A DNA stretch of 64,000 nucleotides from Vespa crabro (Eukaryota > Arthropoda > Insecta > Hymenoptera > Vespidae): positions 95,001 to 159,000 of the forward strand of contig NC_060969.1 in the NCBI RefSeq assembly GCF_910589235.1. The letters run 5' to 3'. The notes under the pieces are model-generated. The model searched no databases. It was not told the DNA's origin and worked only from the letters and a program-made list of their open reading frames with translations. Within the stretch, counting starts at the first letter, position 1, and every line of letters starts with the position of its first letter. Position numbers and translations under genes: made by a program. This document shows, piece by piece, positions 38,201 to 50,997 of this stretch.

Positions 38201-38822
38201 GCGTGTGCGTATATGTAGTTCTCCAAGAGAGAAGACTATACGTTAGAAAACGTAGAACCTGATCTATTGAGAAAGAGAGAAAGAGAGAAAGAGAGTAAAA
38301 GAGATTCGACTAATATCTACTTTACTCGACACTGTAAGAACTTGAGTACGTTATGTACATACTCGCCAAGATAAACAAGAGTAGTGTGCTTTTAATCCTG
38401 ATCCATGTACGTATGTACATATTTATGTACGCTTGCTTATACATACCTACATACATATATAATATGTTTGTATACGTATAGTTATCCGTGGATAGGTATT
38501 GGTGGTCGTTTCGCGTAACTACACCTTCGACTCGCAAAACTTTCGACCCTTCCCCTATCATCCTCTTACGATTTCTAAAGGAATCACGAATTCTCTGCCT
38601 CTGACAGCTTTTGAAGTCATCCTGTCTTCCGAAAATTTGTCATACAAACGTCTTAATTCTTACTCTGGTTACAAGCCTCCTTATCATCGTAAATAATTAT
38701 ATACTATACTTCCTTTCTCTTGATCATTGGTAACTGAATTATTAAAAGCACACGATAATATAGCATGATTCATCTAAAATTCGATTACTTCTATGAAATA
38801 GAAATATCTCTATAAAACAAAA

Positions 38823-38861
<39 letters not shown>

Positions 38862-39902
38862 TATTTCGAAAGAATTGACATAGTGGGGATTGATAATTAT
38901 TAAAATTATATCTGAAAGTCATATTTTCTAAATATTGGTTTCATTAATATTTTTTTATCAAACTTAAATTTTTGTCTTTACAACAGCTGTAAAGAAGATC
39001 AAAATAAATTCAAAAAGCTACGAAATTTCTTTTATTGTGATCATTACGAAAAAAAAATATTACCTTGAAAATTCATAGATATTATTAACCTATTCATGGT
39101 ATTTCTTATTAAAGATATTCAATTGCTAACGATTTTATATTCTAATAATAATATGAATTTTGTATTTAAAGTGTATCGTAACTTAATCGATAAACTTTAG
39201 AAGGCAAGATTTTTCTCGCAGTAATCGCAATAAGAAAAATTCAGAACGTTTGGAATGATCTTCTTTATAATTTTTGTGTAGGTAAAAATATCAAGTTCCA
39301 TTTAATGAAATATCAGCGGCCCTCATATTTTAGAAAATATTGAGATGAGAGTTCTCGCCCCCGCTATATTAGCATATTCAAGATGAAAATATTCTTATTG
39401 AAAAATTTTTTCCTATTGTATAGAGTATTATAAATTAAAAACAAAATTTTTTTTAATATTATATATACTTCTAGGTTCAGGTAGATGTATAACGTCCCAA
39501 CCTGACGTTAAAAGAAAAGAAGAGTTATAGTCCTTCGAGAAACAATTTGAGAAGATCTAGAAGGGACAATAGTAACAAAAAACAAGCAAAAAAAAAAGAA
39601 AAACGAAGTATAGGGAAGATCATCGTCCGCAGTATTTCGAAATCTATTATCGGCAGAATTAGCGGTGCTTCGGGGCACGTATTTCGGCGACAGACCCTTT
39701 GTCTATGGTTAACGATACGGGGTGTCTGGATAAGGGTCTGCGTATCGCGGATTCGTGTACAGTCGCATCCACCCCTCGGCAAACATCAGACTCGTGTTAG
39801 TCGTCAGAAATCAGGGGGGATATCCGGTGGCAACAGCGGGCGAAAGCAACCCTTGGGATTCACCATAGCTTCACCCGTCCTCCCTTCTTCTCTTTGCCTA
39901 CA

Positions 39903-39951
<49 letters not shown>

Positions 39952-40419
39952 CCCGATAACTCGATCATCTTTCTGTCTCTCTCTCTCTCTCTCCCCCTCT
40001 CTCGAGACCTTGTTCGATCTCATTCGATTCCCAGTAGTCTTTCTTCAAAGACCATTTCGTTTCTGAAGAGATCGACAATACTTTGTGAAAATATAAAAGA
40101 TCGTAGACAGAAAGAAAGAATTCGTGAATAAGATTCGATCGCGATCAAGATAGACAATTCCGATAAAATCCTTCTAGCTCACCATCCTACAATATTTGAC
40201 ATTTGCAAAAGTAGATAACATGTTTAAAATAATATAAATAATAATTATAAAAAAGATTTCCTTATTGGAAAAACATCATAATCGAAACTAATTCTATCCG
40301 CTGATTAAAGAGAAAGAAGAGTCTTTATAGCCTTATTAATTTTCTAATCATCATTTTATAATATATAATTTTCAAACCTTACAAGTATTTATATTTCATA
40401 TAAGCTATCTACTAACTAC
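35215..40419. other. non-coding stretch, proposed intron
   Basis: If the exon model is right, this is part of the intron between 54328 and 35214. It has a TA run at 35246-35279, an AT-only block around 36230-36480 with the near-tandem word CAATTAATGGTAA, a CATA repeat near 37100-37180, a TA run at 39905-39952 and a GC-richer island at 39600-39890. The island and 36890-37460 are open in one frame, but the frames run through microsatellites and have no splice support. Confidence 0.45.
39905..39952. repeat. (TA)n microsatellite
   Basis: About 48 bp of TA. Confidence 0.95.
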
Positions 40420-40567
40420 TTAACCCATTCGAGACGACGATTTTTCTCGAACACGGTCCCTAGGAGCGAAATTTTTTTTTTCTTTATATTGTTCATTTTT
40501 AATAAAAAGAACATGTTTACTATGGGAATCATCCAATTCGTAAGTGAATTCACATAAATAAGATCAT

Positions 40568-40584
40568 TGCACACCGGGTGTGCA
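40568..40584. repeat. subterminal palindrome of the piggyBac element, left side
   Basis: TGCACACCGGGTGTGCA has 8-nt arms around one base. A half-copy, ACACCATGTGTGCA, follows at about 40626-40639. Confidence 0.85.
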
Positions 40585-40587
40585 GCT

Positions 40588-40619
40588 CGCTCCTCGGAAA
40601 ATTTTTATTGCGAGGAGCG
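40588..40619. repeat. 9-bp stem-loop in the left subterminal region
   Basis: CGCTCCTCG (40588-40596) pairs with CGAGGAGCG (40611-40619) around a 14-nt AT-rich loop. Confidence 0.85.
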
Positions 40620-40972
40620 GATTGAACACCATGTGTGCAATGTAAGGTAAAATGAAAATTAAAAATTTATAAACTCATTTAAAAAATCATTCATTCAAAA
40701 ATATATAAATATTTATTTCAAAAATAGTTAGATAATATAAAATCGTTATTTTGCTTTCAATAATAAAGAACAGAATATTATGCAAAGAAAATTTTTTAAA
40801 AGTAGTAAAAAGTTAAAAAAAAATAAGTTGAATAATGAAAAAAATAACATAAACAAGAAATAAATTTTTATAAAAATGTCTAAAGATAATACAGTAATGT
40901 AACTCAATAATAAAAAAGAAAATATAATTTGTAAATACATTTTTAGGAAATAGTACACTGATCGTAAAGTAA

Positions 40973-42626
40973 TTATACATTAGTTGGTTGATGGTAGCGC
41001 TTGAAACATTCTCCCAAACATAATCCAGGATTACCGACACAAGCAGGACAAGAGTAATTACTACGTTTATATTTTTCTTCTTTGTAGCACTGTCGGCAAA
41101 TCTTTCTGTTTACTTTCCTATTTTTATTTCTTGGTAAAATTCCAGGTAGGTGATCATTTGTTTCTAGTATTGTCGACATTCTGTCTCAGGGTTTTCCAAT
41201 TAAGTTTTTTAAAATCTCTAGACGATAGTCGTTAAAACTCAATTTTCTTATTGTCGGTGAGTATGTTTTGTATAAATTGAAGGAATTAAAAACCAAAGTT
41301 TCAACTAAATGAATCCATAATTTGATGTACCATTTAAATGTTCTCCTTAAGCAAGAATAGTAAGACAGCATCTGATCTTTGCGATCTATCCCGTTCATAT
41401 AGTTGTTATAGTAATGCAACGCAATTGGTTGCAAAATATTTCGTTTATATTTATTTTCATATTCTTTTAACGTTGCTTTGTATTCACTTGAAATGAATAA
41501 CACGTCTCTTTTGTCTTTAAATTTACCTATCATTACATTGTTTTTGAACCGAGAAATAACTTTATTTTTCGTCAGTTTTTTTTTTATTACTTCCAAGTTG
41601 TTTCCTTTCCTTGTCTTTCTCAATGTTCCTGTACAGTAACTTTTGTGTTGTATCAATTTTGGAACTAAACCAAAAGAACTGTAATAATTGTCCATGAAAA
41701 CAGAATGTCCCTGATTTAGAAAATCTTTCATCAAATGAAAGACAACTTTATGTACATGTCCTTTTCCACATATTCCATATATTCCTTTATTCGTAACGCA
41801 GTACCAGAACTTTCGCACACAACGTATAACTTTATACCATGTTTGTGTTTTTTACCGGCAATATATTGTTTAAATTAATTAAAAAACCTTCCTCTCTAAG
41901 GAACTAGAGATTCATCTATTGATAACTTTCTGTGAGGATAATATATTTCTCTCATTTTATTATTAAAATAATCTACAATTGGAATTATTTTCTGTAGGAG
42001 ATGATCACTTTCATTATCCGACGAGAAATGAAGCGATCATAAGACATTTTGAAATCTTTGTCCAGTCATGTGTCGGGAAAAAACCGTGACTGAAAACCGA
42101 ATTGTTCGTTTTTATTCCAATAATTATTAATTCTTGGACATTTGATAGTTCCAGAAATGGTTAAGTCCTTCCATTTTTCCTTTAAAACAATTTCGCCGTA
42201 CTTATTTGTTTCATTGACAATCAAAGAGAAAAAGGTATTTTCAAATAAAAGTTCAAAAAAATCGTACGGACTATCTTCGTTTGGTAACTTTTGGAGACCT
42301 GGTTTACCCACAAAAGGAATTTTTGTAAGAGAACCATCATCTTCCCATGTTTCTGTATTTTCAGTAAGCTCACTTTGATGCTGTTCTATTTCACTTTCAA
42401 TGTCAGTACAATCGTCCCAATCATTTTCTTCAAAAACTTCATCCTGTGTATCACCTAACAGTTCAATATTCACATTCATGTTTTCCACATTTTCTAAATC
42501 ACTATCACTATCCATGATAACAAACTTTCGATTCTTCTTTCTATTTCTTGCAAACATGAAATCATCACTTTCATTATCACTGGTTGCTTCTTCCATTCCT
42601 GATGTTCCTGCCTTAGGATCTGACAT
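40973..42626 (-). pseudogene. piggyBac transposase, broken (DDE_Tnp_1_7)
   Basis: The start at 42626 (MSDPKAGTSGMEEA) opens an acidic Ser/Asp/Glu-rich N-terminus of about 130 residues, then the beginning of the transposase domain, to a stop at 42066. The next part, in another frame, holds LSIDESLVP with the first catalytic Asp (codon at 41914-41916), a TAG at 41896-41898 where the family has Trp, and a second stop in FFN-stop. After a shift near 41805, the open segment 41186-41818 carries FMDNYYSS (second Asp), YCTGTLRKTRKG, GIDRKDQMLSYY (third Asp) and KWYIKLWIHL. After another break, 40973-41179 is a tail with CRQC, CPAC and CLGEC pairs, the Zn-binding cysteine-rich domain that normally contacts the subterminal DNA. 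At least four lesions make it inactive, but the catalytic triad and tail are preserved. Confidence 0.9.
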
Positions 42627-43060
42627 TTTAGGGGCTAAGTATAGAACTGTCTATCGTTTGAGAATTTTTTCTGTAAGACTGAACTATTATGCGTTGTCGT
42701 TCCTGGTCGGTTTATGTCGGGTAAGAAAGTATAGAGTGGTAGAAGCAAATTTCTTATTTATTCACGAATAAAGATGGGTCAAAGAAAAGAAAAACTTATT
42801 ATCTTAAGCCTACACAGCCTACGTATCGCCTTCTATTCATACAGCCTAAACGAAATTTATTATCTTAAGCCTTCGCTGTATGCGTATTCATAGTATTTTA
42901 CATGTAAGAAAGGCTTCAGATAATTTTTAGATTTTTTGGTACACAGTAAAACCAATGCTAAATTTTATTTTCCTGTACTTCACAGATTTCATTAGTTCCA
43001 GAAAAATCTTATTTCGTCGACTAGTTTACTTAGAATAACTGATAATTGCACATTACTGTT

Positions 43061-43081
43061 ATTGCACACACGGTGTGCAAT
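43061..43081. repeat. subterminal palindrome of the piggyBac element, right side
   Basis: ATTGCACAC and GTGTGCAAT pair around ACG. It shares GCACAC/GTGTGC with the left-side palindrome, so both ends carry the same kind of site about 15-145 bp from the tip. Confidence 0.85.
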
Positions 43082-43266
43082 TGGTCTCGAATGGGTTAAA
43101 CTTTTTAATACAAATCAACATCATATTTATTATCTTATAATAAATTCATTTGAAATAGAATGTATAAACAGAAATAAATAGCAATTGCTTGATCAACAAA
43201 TATTGTTTGAATTTTATACAATGAGTTTACAGGAAATTTTGCCATAAGTTACATTCGTTATCGATA

Positions 43267-43962
43267 TTAAAAGGTTACATACGTTTTCGGTGTTGAAAAA
43301 TTGACGTATTTTGGGAATTTTTGTTTTAGGTTGGAAATAAAATAACTTGAAGAACTAATAATTTCACGTTGTTCTTTGATGTTTTACTTATATAAAAAAA
43401 AAAAACATTTTTCCGTCCAATTTCTTTACATATAGGATGTGTAATCTATAATCTCGTCAACCATTGAACGAAAATCCACGTAACATCTTCTAGAAACACA
43501 AAATTATTATCAAGGGTTATCGGTTCATATTTTTCTTTTAATTTTAATTTTTAATATTTTCCAATAAGTTTAAAAAGTTTAAATTTTAAATGAATAATTG
43601 ACATAAAAATGATCTAATTTTCTTATTTTTCACAAATTAGGTATCTTTAGGTATAACATTATTTTTTAAAATTGTTAAATAATATTATACCTATAAGTAC
43701 AGGAATTTTAATAATTTTTTTATGTTTTTGAGAAATTAGGATGCTGCTTATGGTGCCTGGATTTTCATGAGAAGTTTGACGTGTTTGCAAATTATAGAAA
43801 AATTGAACATATTACCAAATTGAATATAGACAAATAAAACATTAAGCAACAATGTAGAATTATTTCCTCAATTTATTTTATTCCCTTTTTGAAAAAAAAA
43901 AAACAGTTCCAAAATACGTTAATTTTTCGACGAATTTATCAAGAAAATATATAACTTTTTAA
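43267..43962. mobile_element. TTAA-bordered inverted-repeat element, about 0.7 kb
   Basis: TTAA at 43267-43270 and 43959-43962 border inverted ends AAGGTTACAT and AAAAGTTATAT. The arms then align for over 100 bases (left about 43271-43400, right about 43830-43958). Shared blocks are GT[T/C]GAAAAATT[G/A]ACGTATTTTGG, GAATAAAATAA-type sequence, and TTGTT..TT.ATGTTTTA. There is no coding capacity. It lies 167 bases from the piggyBac element's right duplication. It may be a non-autonomous TTAA element, though the arms are far longer than typical piggyBac repeats. Confidence 0.62.
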
Positions 43963-44777
43963 AAGTCTACTTGAGAGTGAAACTATTGCGAGTTGTTCTC
44001 GTGAGTATTTTTTTTTAGTAAATAACTGTGTTTAAGAGTTAACTATGTATGTATCTGAAAATATGATTCAATTATCTGAGAGCGATTGCATTATTGTATG
44101 CTCTCGAATGTAAAGAAATGAATTTTATTATCGAAGAACTTTCTCAAAAATATAAACCAGTTTCTTATTTTGAAAAACCTTATCAGCAAAATAATAACAT
44201 CAAGAATTTAATGGAAAAAAGAAAAGACGTTTGAATTACGTAATAATTATGTACAAAATGAATTCGATAATTGTCACACGTTCATAAACAGAAATAACTT
44301 AATATTGTATCCTTATTAAAAATTGTTTCTATTATAAATACAATTTGTATCGCATTCACCAATACAAAATTGTTGGCCACTGTCGAAATTGTTGGCCATT
44401 TTCAATATTAAGTTCAACGTCAAGTCCTTCATAATGTTCGAACATGCATTTAATTTTTATCTACGCTGAATCCATGGTTTTTCTCAGTAAATGCGATTTC
44501 TGCATTGCTTTTTATTTTTCCTTTCTTTTTATTTATTTTCATTTCCTTTTTTTTTTTAAATACTGTATGCACAAGATTTTTTCCGCCTTCATAGTCATTT
44601 TATCTCATTACACGTGGTCGAACTCGTTTCATTGTAGAACGAAAGAACATAGGACGTTATCTCCTCGCTTATCCATAAACAAACAACAGAACAAACATAA
44701 ACGGGTATAGACGAATCTCCAATGGACACAATTCTGAGAGTTTTATCTGATAATAAATTCTCAGGGAATATACTAGT

Positions 44778-44887
44778 GGCTATCCAAGTATAAAATTTCT
44801 CGAAGTAGCTCTCAATTGAAATATAAAATTTTTAAAGTATGTACTCTTGAGAGCAATTATCGCTAAAAACTTTCAAGTGGATAGCTG
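44778..44887. repeat. imperfect fold-back sequence of about 110 bp
   Basis: The left arm has GGCTATCCA and CTCTCAA 22 bases apart. The reverse complement of the right arm has AGCTATCCA and CTCTCAA 24 bases apart, with partial pairing between. It could be a decayed MITE or a hairpin RNA precursor. There is no evidence of transcription. Confidence 0.5.
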
Positions 44888-45203
44888 CCTTTACACAGTA
44901 CTATATATATATATAATATATAAGTTTTATGCAAGCAGAAGAAATAATTTTTATTTCTGTTATGCTCAAAACTTTTTATATTACTTAAACCATGACTCTG
45001 AATCATGGATCATCTGACTGACCTGACAATTTCTTTTTTTTTCTTTTTTTGCCGTTTTTACAAAAATCTAGAAATATTTTCTATTTTTATCTTGATATTA
45101 CGATTCTTCGAGTATCTACTTCTATAAATATATTTTTTTTCTTTAAATATTCATTAAAATTTACAATATACCGAAACTTCAAAAAAAATATGGTCCATCA
45201 CTA

Positions 45204-45210
<7 letters not shown>

Positions 45211-45292
<82 letters not shown>
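45211..45292. repeat. (TA)41 microsatellite
   Basis: Uninterrupted TA for about 82 bases, the longest pure TA array in the window. Confidence 0.97.
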
Positions 45293-45293
<1 letters not shown>

Positions 45294-46238
45294 CTACTAT
45301 CATCACAAAGTATAAAAGAATAAAGATTAAAACCTTAAAGAACGAAGAAATTTCTCGCAACGAGAATTGAGGATGGTAACTATCGATTATGGAGATCGAA
45401 CGCGATCGTTATCGTCCATGGAAAAGGGTCGTGAGGAGGATATGGGGGTGGGAGGAGAGGGAGGGAAATGGAGAGGGGGTATGCCAGCCGGAGGGTGTCT
45501 CCTCGCGTTTCCAATTTATGTATCGCGTCGATAACGGATGCGTTCGACCGTGGTGGCCGACAGGGATGATTATCTTAATGATTATGTAGACAACTCGTAT
45601 CCCGGCGCGAAACGTTAAATTAACGATGAGAGCCAAGGGAACGACGAAGAGTGGTGGAAAGGGGAGAGAAGAGAAACCGGAGATGAAGAAAAAAAAGAAA
45701 ACGGAAAAAGAGAAGAAGACGAAGATGAAGAAAAAGAAAAGAAAAAAAAAGAATGAATCGATACCGAAACGGTAGCGATAAAGTAACGCATGCGATATCG
45801 ATCCATAATTAACCGTGCATTCGCGGCATACAACTGATAATTAAGCGCAATCGACGTGTTACATATTTGAATAAACGCTCGTCATAAGTTCTAATATTAG
45901 ATTTAATATTTATAATAAGAGTATATCTTTCTTCATTCCCTTTCCATTTATTTTTTTCTTTTCTTTTTTGTAATCTTTCATCTCATATCTTTTCTTTCCT
46001 TTTCTCTCCAATATTTCATCGTCGTTTTTAAATTTATCGTTATTTCATTATTAATTCGATCATATTAGTTTTATAGAAATAGTTTTTAGATTATGAAAGT
46101 TCATTGACCGGCTCTCTCTCGCTTTCGAAATTTCGAAGCCATCTTTAATGCGTTTTTCATATGACCGGACGGGATACTTTAGACAAGCAAGCTCGTTCAC
46201 GTAGACAACACGAAAAATGAAATCCTCTTTTCCCTTCC

Positions 46239-46252
46239 CTCTCTCTCTCTCC

Positions 46253-46308
<56 letters not shown>
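46239..46308. repeat. (CT)n microsatellite
   Basis: About 70 bp of CT with two short interruptions at the left end. Confidence 0.96.
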
Positions 46309-46311
<3 letters not shown>

Positions 46312-46970
46312 TTTCTGTCTCTCTTTTCTCGTCTCGCAAGATTTCGATTTTTCGGAGAATTTTCCATTAGACATTATTTTCACGTTAGATCGGACATTAT
46401 ATCACGTTAGAAACACGTCTGTCATATCCAACGTTAAGCGTATACCAACGTGGATTTTTCAATGTATCGTTGAACGTGAAAGCAATACAAGTGCAAGTAT
46501 TATTAAAAAATATAATAGCAGTAGTATAGCGTTAAAAAAAAACGTATAAAATAATATGTTACGAACGTTCGATTTAATCGTCACGATTAAAGAAGGTTTT
46601 ACTTATACCAAGAGAAATATCTATTAGGGAATAAAAAATATCGATAACGATCATGGAAAATAATGATCGGGATAAAAAGTATAACATAATCTAAGAATCT
46701 GACCAAAACGTATTTACAATATTCTACCGCGTCGTTTATTAAAATTTTGGGACAGTAAGAGATGACGATGCAAGAGATACAAATAGAATAAGGTAGTAGT
46801 GAAATAAGGAAAAGAGAGGAAGAAGAGAGAGAGGGAAATAGAAAGGAGTCGAGAGGAACGAGAAGAATGACGATATTTCAGGAAGGCGAACTTTTTAGTG
46901 AGATTACTGGCCGATAATAATTCAACCACAGGCGTTGTGGCCTGGGGACGGAATTTCATTTCAATTCTGA

Positions 46971-46975
<5 letters not shown>

Positions 46976-47015
<40 letters not shown>

Positions 47016-47028
47016 CTCTCTCTCTCTT
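46976..47028. repeat. (CT)n microsatellite
   Basis: CT run interrupted once by CG. Confidence 0.96.
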
Positions 47029-47438
47029 ACTCTTTCACACGCTAGCGAACATTCGCTTTCTTTCACCCCCAGCGGGAGAGCATCGTGTTAGGGGGCTGAA
47101 AGTGACAGTGGCGTGGGACCAGAGAGAAAATCTGCTAGCGACGCAACCCCAGACACTTTTGAGTTTAGTGGAAAGTCCCGGTAACGAGCTAAGAAGTACG
47201 CCCAAACGGCAAAATATTCCTTTGTAATATATGCGCGGGAAATTCAAGAGATCGTCGTCAACGCTTATATCTTTCGACGATCCTCCTTCAAAAAAACAAT
47301 CTCACGTAATAATTAATATGAGCGATAATTCATTGAAAGATATTAAAAACGTTAATACGTTACAAATTTTTAGTTCAATTGGGAAAAATACGTCGCGATC
47401 GATTTTCACGTCCCTCCTTTATCACGAAGGAAATAAAT

Positions 47439-47481
<43 letters not shown>

Positions 47482-47592
47482 GAACGAGCTCAATACCCAG
47501 ACGCAGTATACATCGCGCGTTGTCAGCGTCGCGAATGAAATTTTCTGTTTTTTCATCCACTTGACGTGGATATCAAGCCAGGCAACGATTTT

Positions 47593-47595
<3 letters not shown>

Positions 47596-47654
<59 letters not shown>

Positions 47655-47655
47655 A
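47596..47655. repeat. (CT)n microsatellite
   Basis: CT run of about 60 bp with one TTT near the right end. Confidence 0.96.
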
Positions 47656-49376
47656 GTTCCCCGGAAATATCGAACATCCCTTCCTCCATCGCTTCTTCCT
47701 ATCGTCTTTCACGAACGTTTTAGATTATAAAATTTACGATTAACGTCGTTCCTCGATCGTAATATTTTTCTGAAAGAAAAAAAAAAAGAAAAAAACGAAA
47801 AATAACTAACATTCATTCTATCTTTCTTGTTTCTCTTATGATATTTCTTCATAAAAAAATGATCATATTGTTTCCTACTTTTATACGTAAACTTTCAAGA
47901 ATCCTGTTAATTTATTGGCCAAATAGATATTGAAAAGATAAAAATGTGAGATTTTTATAACGTAGGTAATAGAAAAATCGGCGAGATGTGAGACTTTGTA
48001 CTTCAAATAACGTCTCCTTTTTCCTTCTTCTCATCAATTTTAAGGAAAACCATTTTTAAAAATAAAAAGAAAAACAAAAAAAAAACAAGGAAGAGATGGA
48101 TTTATCGCGCGACTCTTATGATTTAGAAAAGTTGCAAAGTTTTCCACTGGGCGAGCACAGGAGCAAAGTGGTAATAGACAGGTGCTCCTTTTGATGGATT
48201 ATAAAAGTTGGCGACTAGGCGTGAAACGAAATTGCAAAATGAACTAACGAGTGTCAAGTTTTTAATTAAATTTTGCATTTCGCAGACAAATCATTGTTCA
48301 TAAAAGCATATTTTCTCTATCCCAATGATATCTCTTAATAATATCCATTTATTGACTAATTATCGAGATTAATTTTAACACGAACGTACGACTACATGTC
48401 GTGAGCAAATTTGAAATAACGCGAAATTTCAAAGGTTCTATCGCATAATTAATTTATTGAATCACCGTTCGGAATATATACTCTATTTCCAACGTAAAAA
48501 ACATTGGCTATAATCATGCAAATTACTCGGCATTATTATTTCCATAGTTCACTTTATTAATAACTTACAATAATATAGTTAATAGAGATTCTGTATTTTC
48601 TTTTCTTTAAAATAATTTTCCATTCTTTATTAAACTTTTTACTTTAGATTACCATGTTTTTAATGCTCTTCTCCAAATTCGTCATATGCACTTTATTTCA
48701 CTGCTCTTTCCAATTCTATGATGTCATATATCTAGATTCCTTATCTTTTATCATTAAAAAATTGTCAATTGAGAGCCAAACATTAAGTTGATCAATAAGA
48801 AATTACTAAATTTTTCATATTTTATATCTATACGAACAACATCAGTAGCATTTTTTTATTGTACGAATCTATTCTATGTAAATTATCTATGTAATTTATC
48901 TTACTTTGTTTTATTTTTTTCGTTTGAAATTATTAAATAAATTGAACACATTTTATTCATCATATTTATTCAACAATTGATTTATGAACATTATCGATAA
49001 AAAATATCGATAAAACGAAAGAATAACAAACACAATTATTACATCGTTTCCTCATAATTTAATGATATCCAAAGAATTTGTGATGAAAATAAACGTCGTT
49101 TACGAAACATCACGATCCGTCTCTTCTCGTCTTTTCTCCATCGTCATATTTAATCGTTCAGGACTCGGCTTAGAGAAAACGTTTGTACCGTTTTATAATG
49201 GTGGAAAGGGGTGAAATGGAGGAAGATGGGAGATGGGAGGAGTGAAACACGGAGAATGAAAAGGGCCGAGATCGTTCGTCTTACGAACTTCCCGTCGTTC
49301 ATCATCGCGACGCGAAACAACGATCTCGTCCATCCTTCTAGAGAGAGATCTTACTCGATTTCGAGTTAGAAGAAAG

Positions 49377-49420
49377 AGATAGAGATAGATAGATAGGTAG
49401 AGAGAGAGAGAGAGATAGGT

Positions 49421-49457
<37 letters not shown>

Positions 49458-49467
49458 GAGAGAGAAA
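49377..49467. repeat. GATA/GGTA/GA compound microsatellite
   Basis: Two GATAGGTAGA motifs separate GA arrays. Confidence 0.93.
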
Positions 49468-50544
49468 CAAAGGACGAAGATGAAACCGAAGGACGAAGCG
49501 AAACAAGCGAATCTGGTCGACGACAATATCCTACGAGTTCTCAAAATAATGATAATAAGTACGTGCTAAACTAACGTTCCTGGGGATGAAAGGACTGAAT
49601 CATCTCTCAGCAAGTGCCTCGAATCGAGCTCGTAATATTATGCATAATTGCACAGGCTCGAACAGCTGTCGGTCGTTCCTGGATTCTCTTCAACAGAAAT
49701 ACAGGATTCATCCATCCCTTTTGTGGAAAGAAACGAGATGCTTCATTAAAATTTTTCGCATCTAAATTACCCGCATAAATGAGTTTTCCTTTTATAAAGC
49801 TAAAGAATATGTTAATGTAATATCCTTCCGTGAATTGGGATACGCAATACGATCATAATTAATACTTTTTATTATACGATCACGTAAAATATAGTTAATG
49901 ATAAAAATCTTAAAATTCTCAATTTTCCTTTTGGCGATGAATTTTGTTCGTATTCTAAATTTTCTCGAACCCATCGCTATCATCTGCGATTCTATAAGTC
50001 TAAACCAGCTTCGATTCTCCATTGAAATTCTACAGGAATTACAGGAAGACGTCGTCAATCTTCTCAGGGTGAATGCAACACGCCCAGGATGTTAAATCTT
50101 AAAGTATAACCCCTACCCCCATAGTGCTCGCTTCTCGGCGTGTTTGTGTCAGCCTATATAATATATGTAACACGCGCATATAACGAGAGGGTAAATGAGA
50201 TCCTTCGTTGTATGACCTCTGCAACGGGTGAAGTCTTTTAAAATTGCTTAGAAATGGATACTGTTTAAATAATTTTAAATAATCGAGAAACAAAACCAAT
50301 TTACTTCTATTTAGAAAATCGGTTAGGAAACGGACTATACATGAAATTAAAACGTGAAAAAACAAAGAAAAAGTTTCGCATGAAAGGAGCTCGTTAAATT
50401 CGCCTAAAAAGGGATGAGAAAGTTATTACAACTAATCGAAATTAGCTTCCATCGTAAAATATTTTTTATCGAAGACGAAGCTATGCTTTAAGGAAAGATC
50501 TCCATAAAGAGGACACCCGTTATATAATGCAACCCATCATATAG

Positions 50545-50666
50545 CACAACGAATATCCTAGGTAAAGTCCGCCATAGATCATCGACGGAAGCCATGCCTA
50601 GTCTTCCTTGCGGCATAGAAATTATTCCAGTTCCACGAGCGAACGCTTATGACGTAAAAGAAGACG
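50545..50666 (+). CDS. possible exon, plus strand
   Basis: One frame is open from a TAA at about 50525 through 50666, where it meets G/GTAAGA. It contains GKVRHRSSTEAMPSLPCGIE followed by IIPVPRANAYDVKED. An ATG at 50593 sits in a fair context (GAAGCCATG), so it could be a first coding exon of 24 codons. Alternatively, an ATATAG acceptor at 50543-50544 would give a 122-base internal exon. Base composition is richer in GC than the surroundings. It lies on the opposite strand to the other proposed exons, and the phases do not match the plus-strand candidate at 56584. It may be a conserved non-coding island. Confidence 0.28.
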
Positions 50667-50907
50667 GTAAGATTTTCTTCATAAATAAAACGAAAATTAA
50701 CGATATAACCTTGATCTTTCTAAACAAAGGATAGACGTTCGAGAATAAATTTTTCTAAGCAATAATTTTCTTATCTCATAAGAAGAAATAAATCTCGTTA
50801 TACAATTGAATAAAATGTGTTGCGTTAGATTAAAGCTTCGATTTTAATTCAAATCAATTTAAAATCAATTTGAATATCTCTTAATAATTATACGATATCA
50901 TAAAGCC

Positions 50908-50946
50908 TTAAAATATTATTATTAACGGATAAAATATTATTATTAA

Positions 50947-50997
<51 letters not shown>

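Larger units (their letters stand above)
40424..43095 (-). mobile_element. near-complete piggyBac-like transposon, 2,672 bp
   Basis: Perfect 12-bp terminal repeats CCCATTCGAGAC (40424-40435) and GTCTCGAATGGG (43084-43095) are directly bordered by TTAA (40420-40423 and 43096-43099). That is the exact piggyBac target duplication with the CCC start usual for the superfamily. Subterminal hairpins lie at 40568-40584, 40588-40619 and 43061-43081. A minus-strand transposase with an acidic N-terminus, a DDD core and a cysteine-rich tail fills the interior. The intact ends suggest a more recent insertion than the other two piggyBac copies, although the coding region already carries stops and a frameshift. 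Confidence 0.94.
43963..50544. other. non-coding stretch, proposed intron
   Basis: It holds a fold-back sequence at 44778-44887, the long TA array at 45211-45292, CT or GA arrays at 46239-46308, 46976-47028, 47446-47478, 47596-47655 and 49377-49467, and GC-richer islands at 45370-45660 and 47040-47220. A 66-codon plus frame at 49898-50095 is open and leucine-rich but has no splice support. I see no gene I can defend. Confidence 0.45.

Noticed and set aside
39547..40131. 194-codon plus-strand open frame, the longest with mixed composition
   Set aside because: It crosses a TA array and a CT array, the start is lysine- and arginine-rich low complexity, and I recognise no motif. The GC-richer middle is noted as an island only.
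49898..50095. Leucine-rich 66-codon plus frame
   Set aside because: It has no homologous motif, no clear splice sites and an AT-rich hydrophobic start. It is plausible but unsupported.
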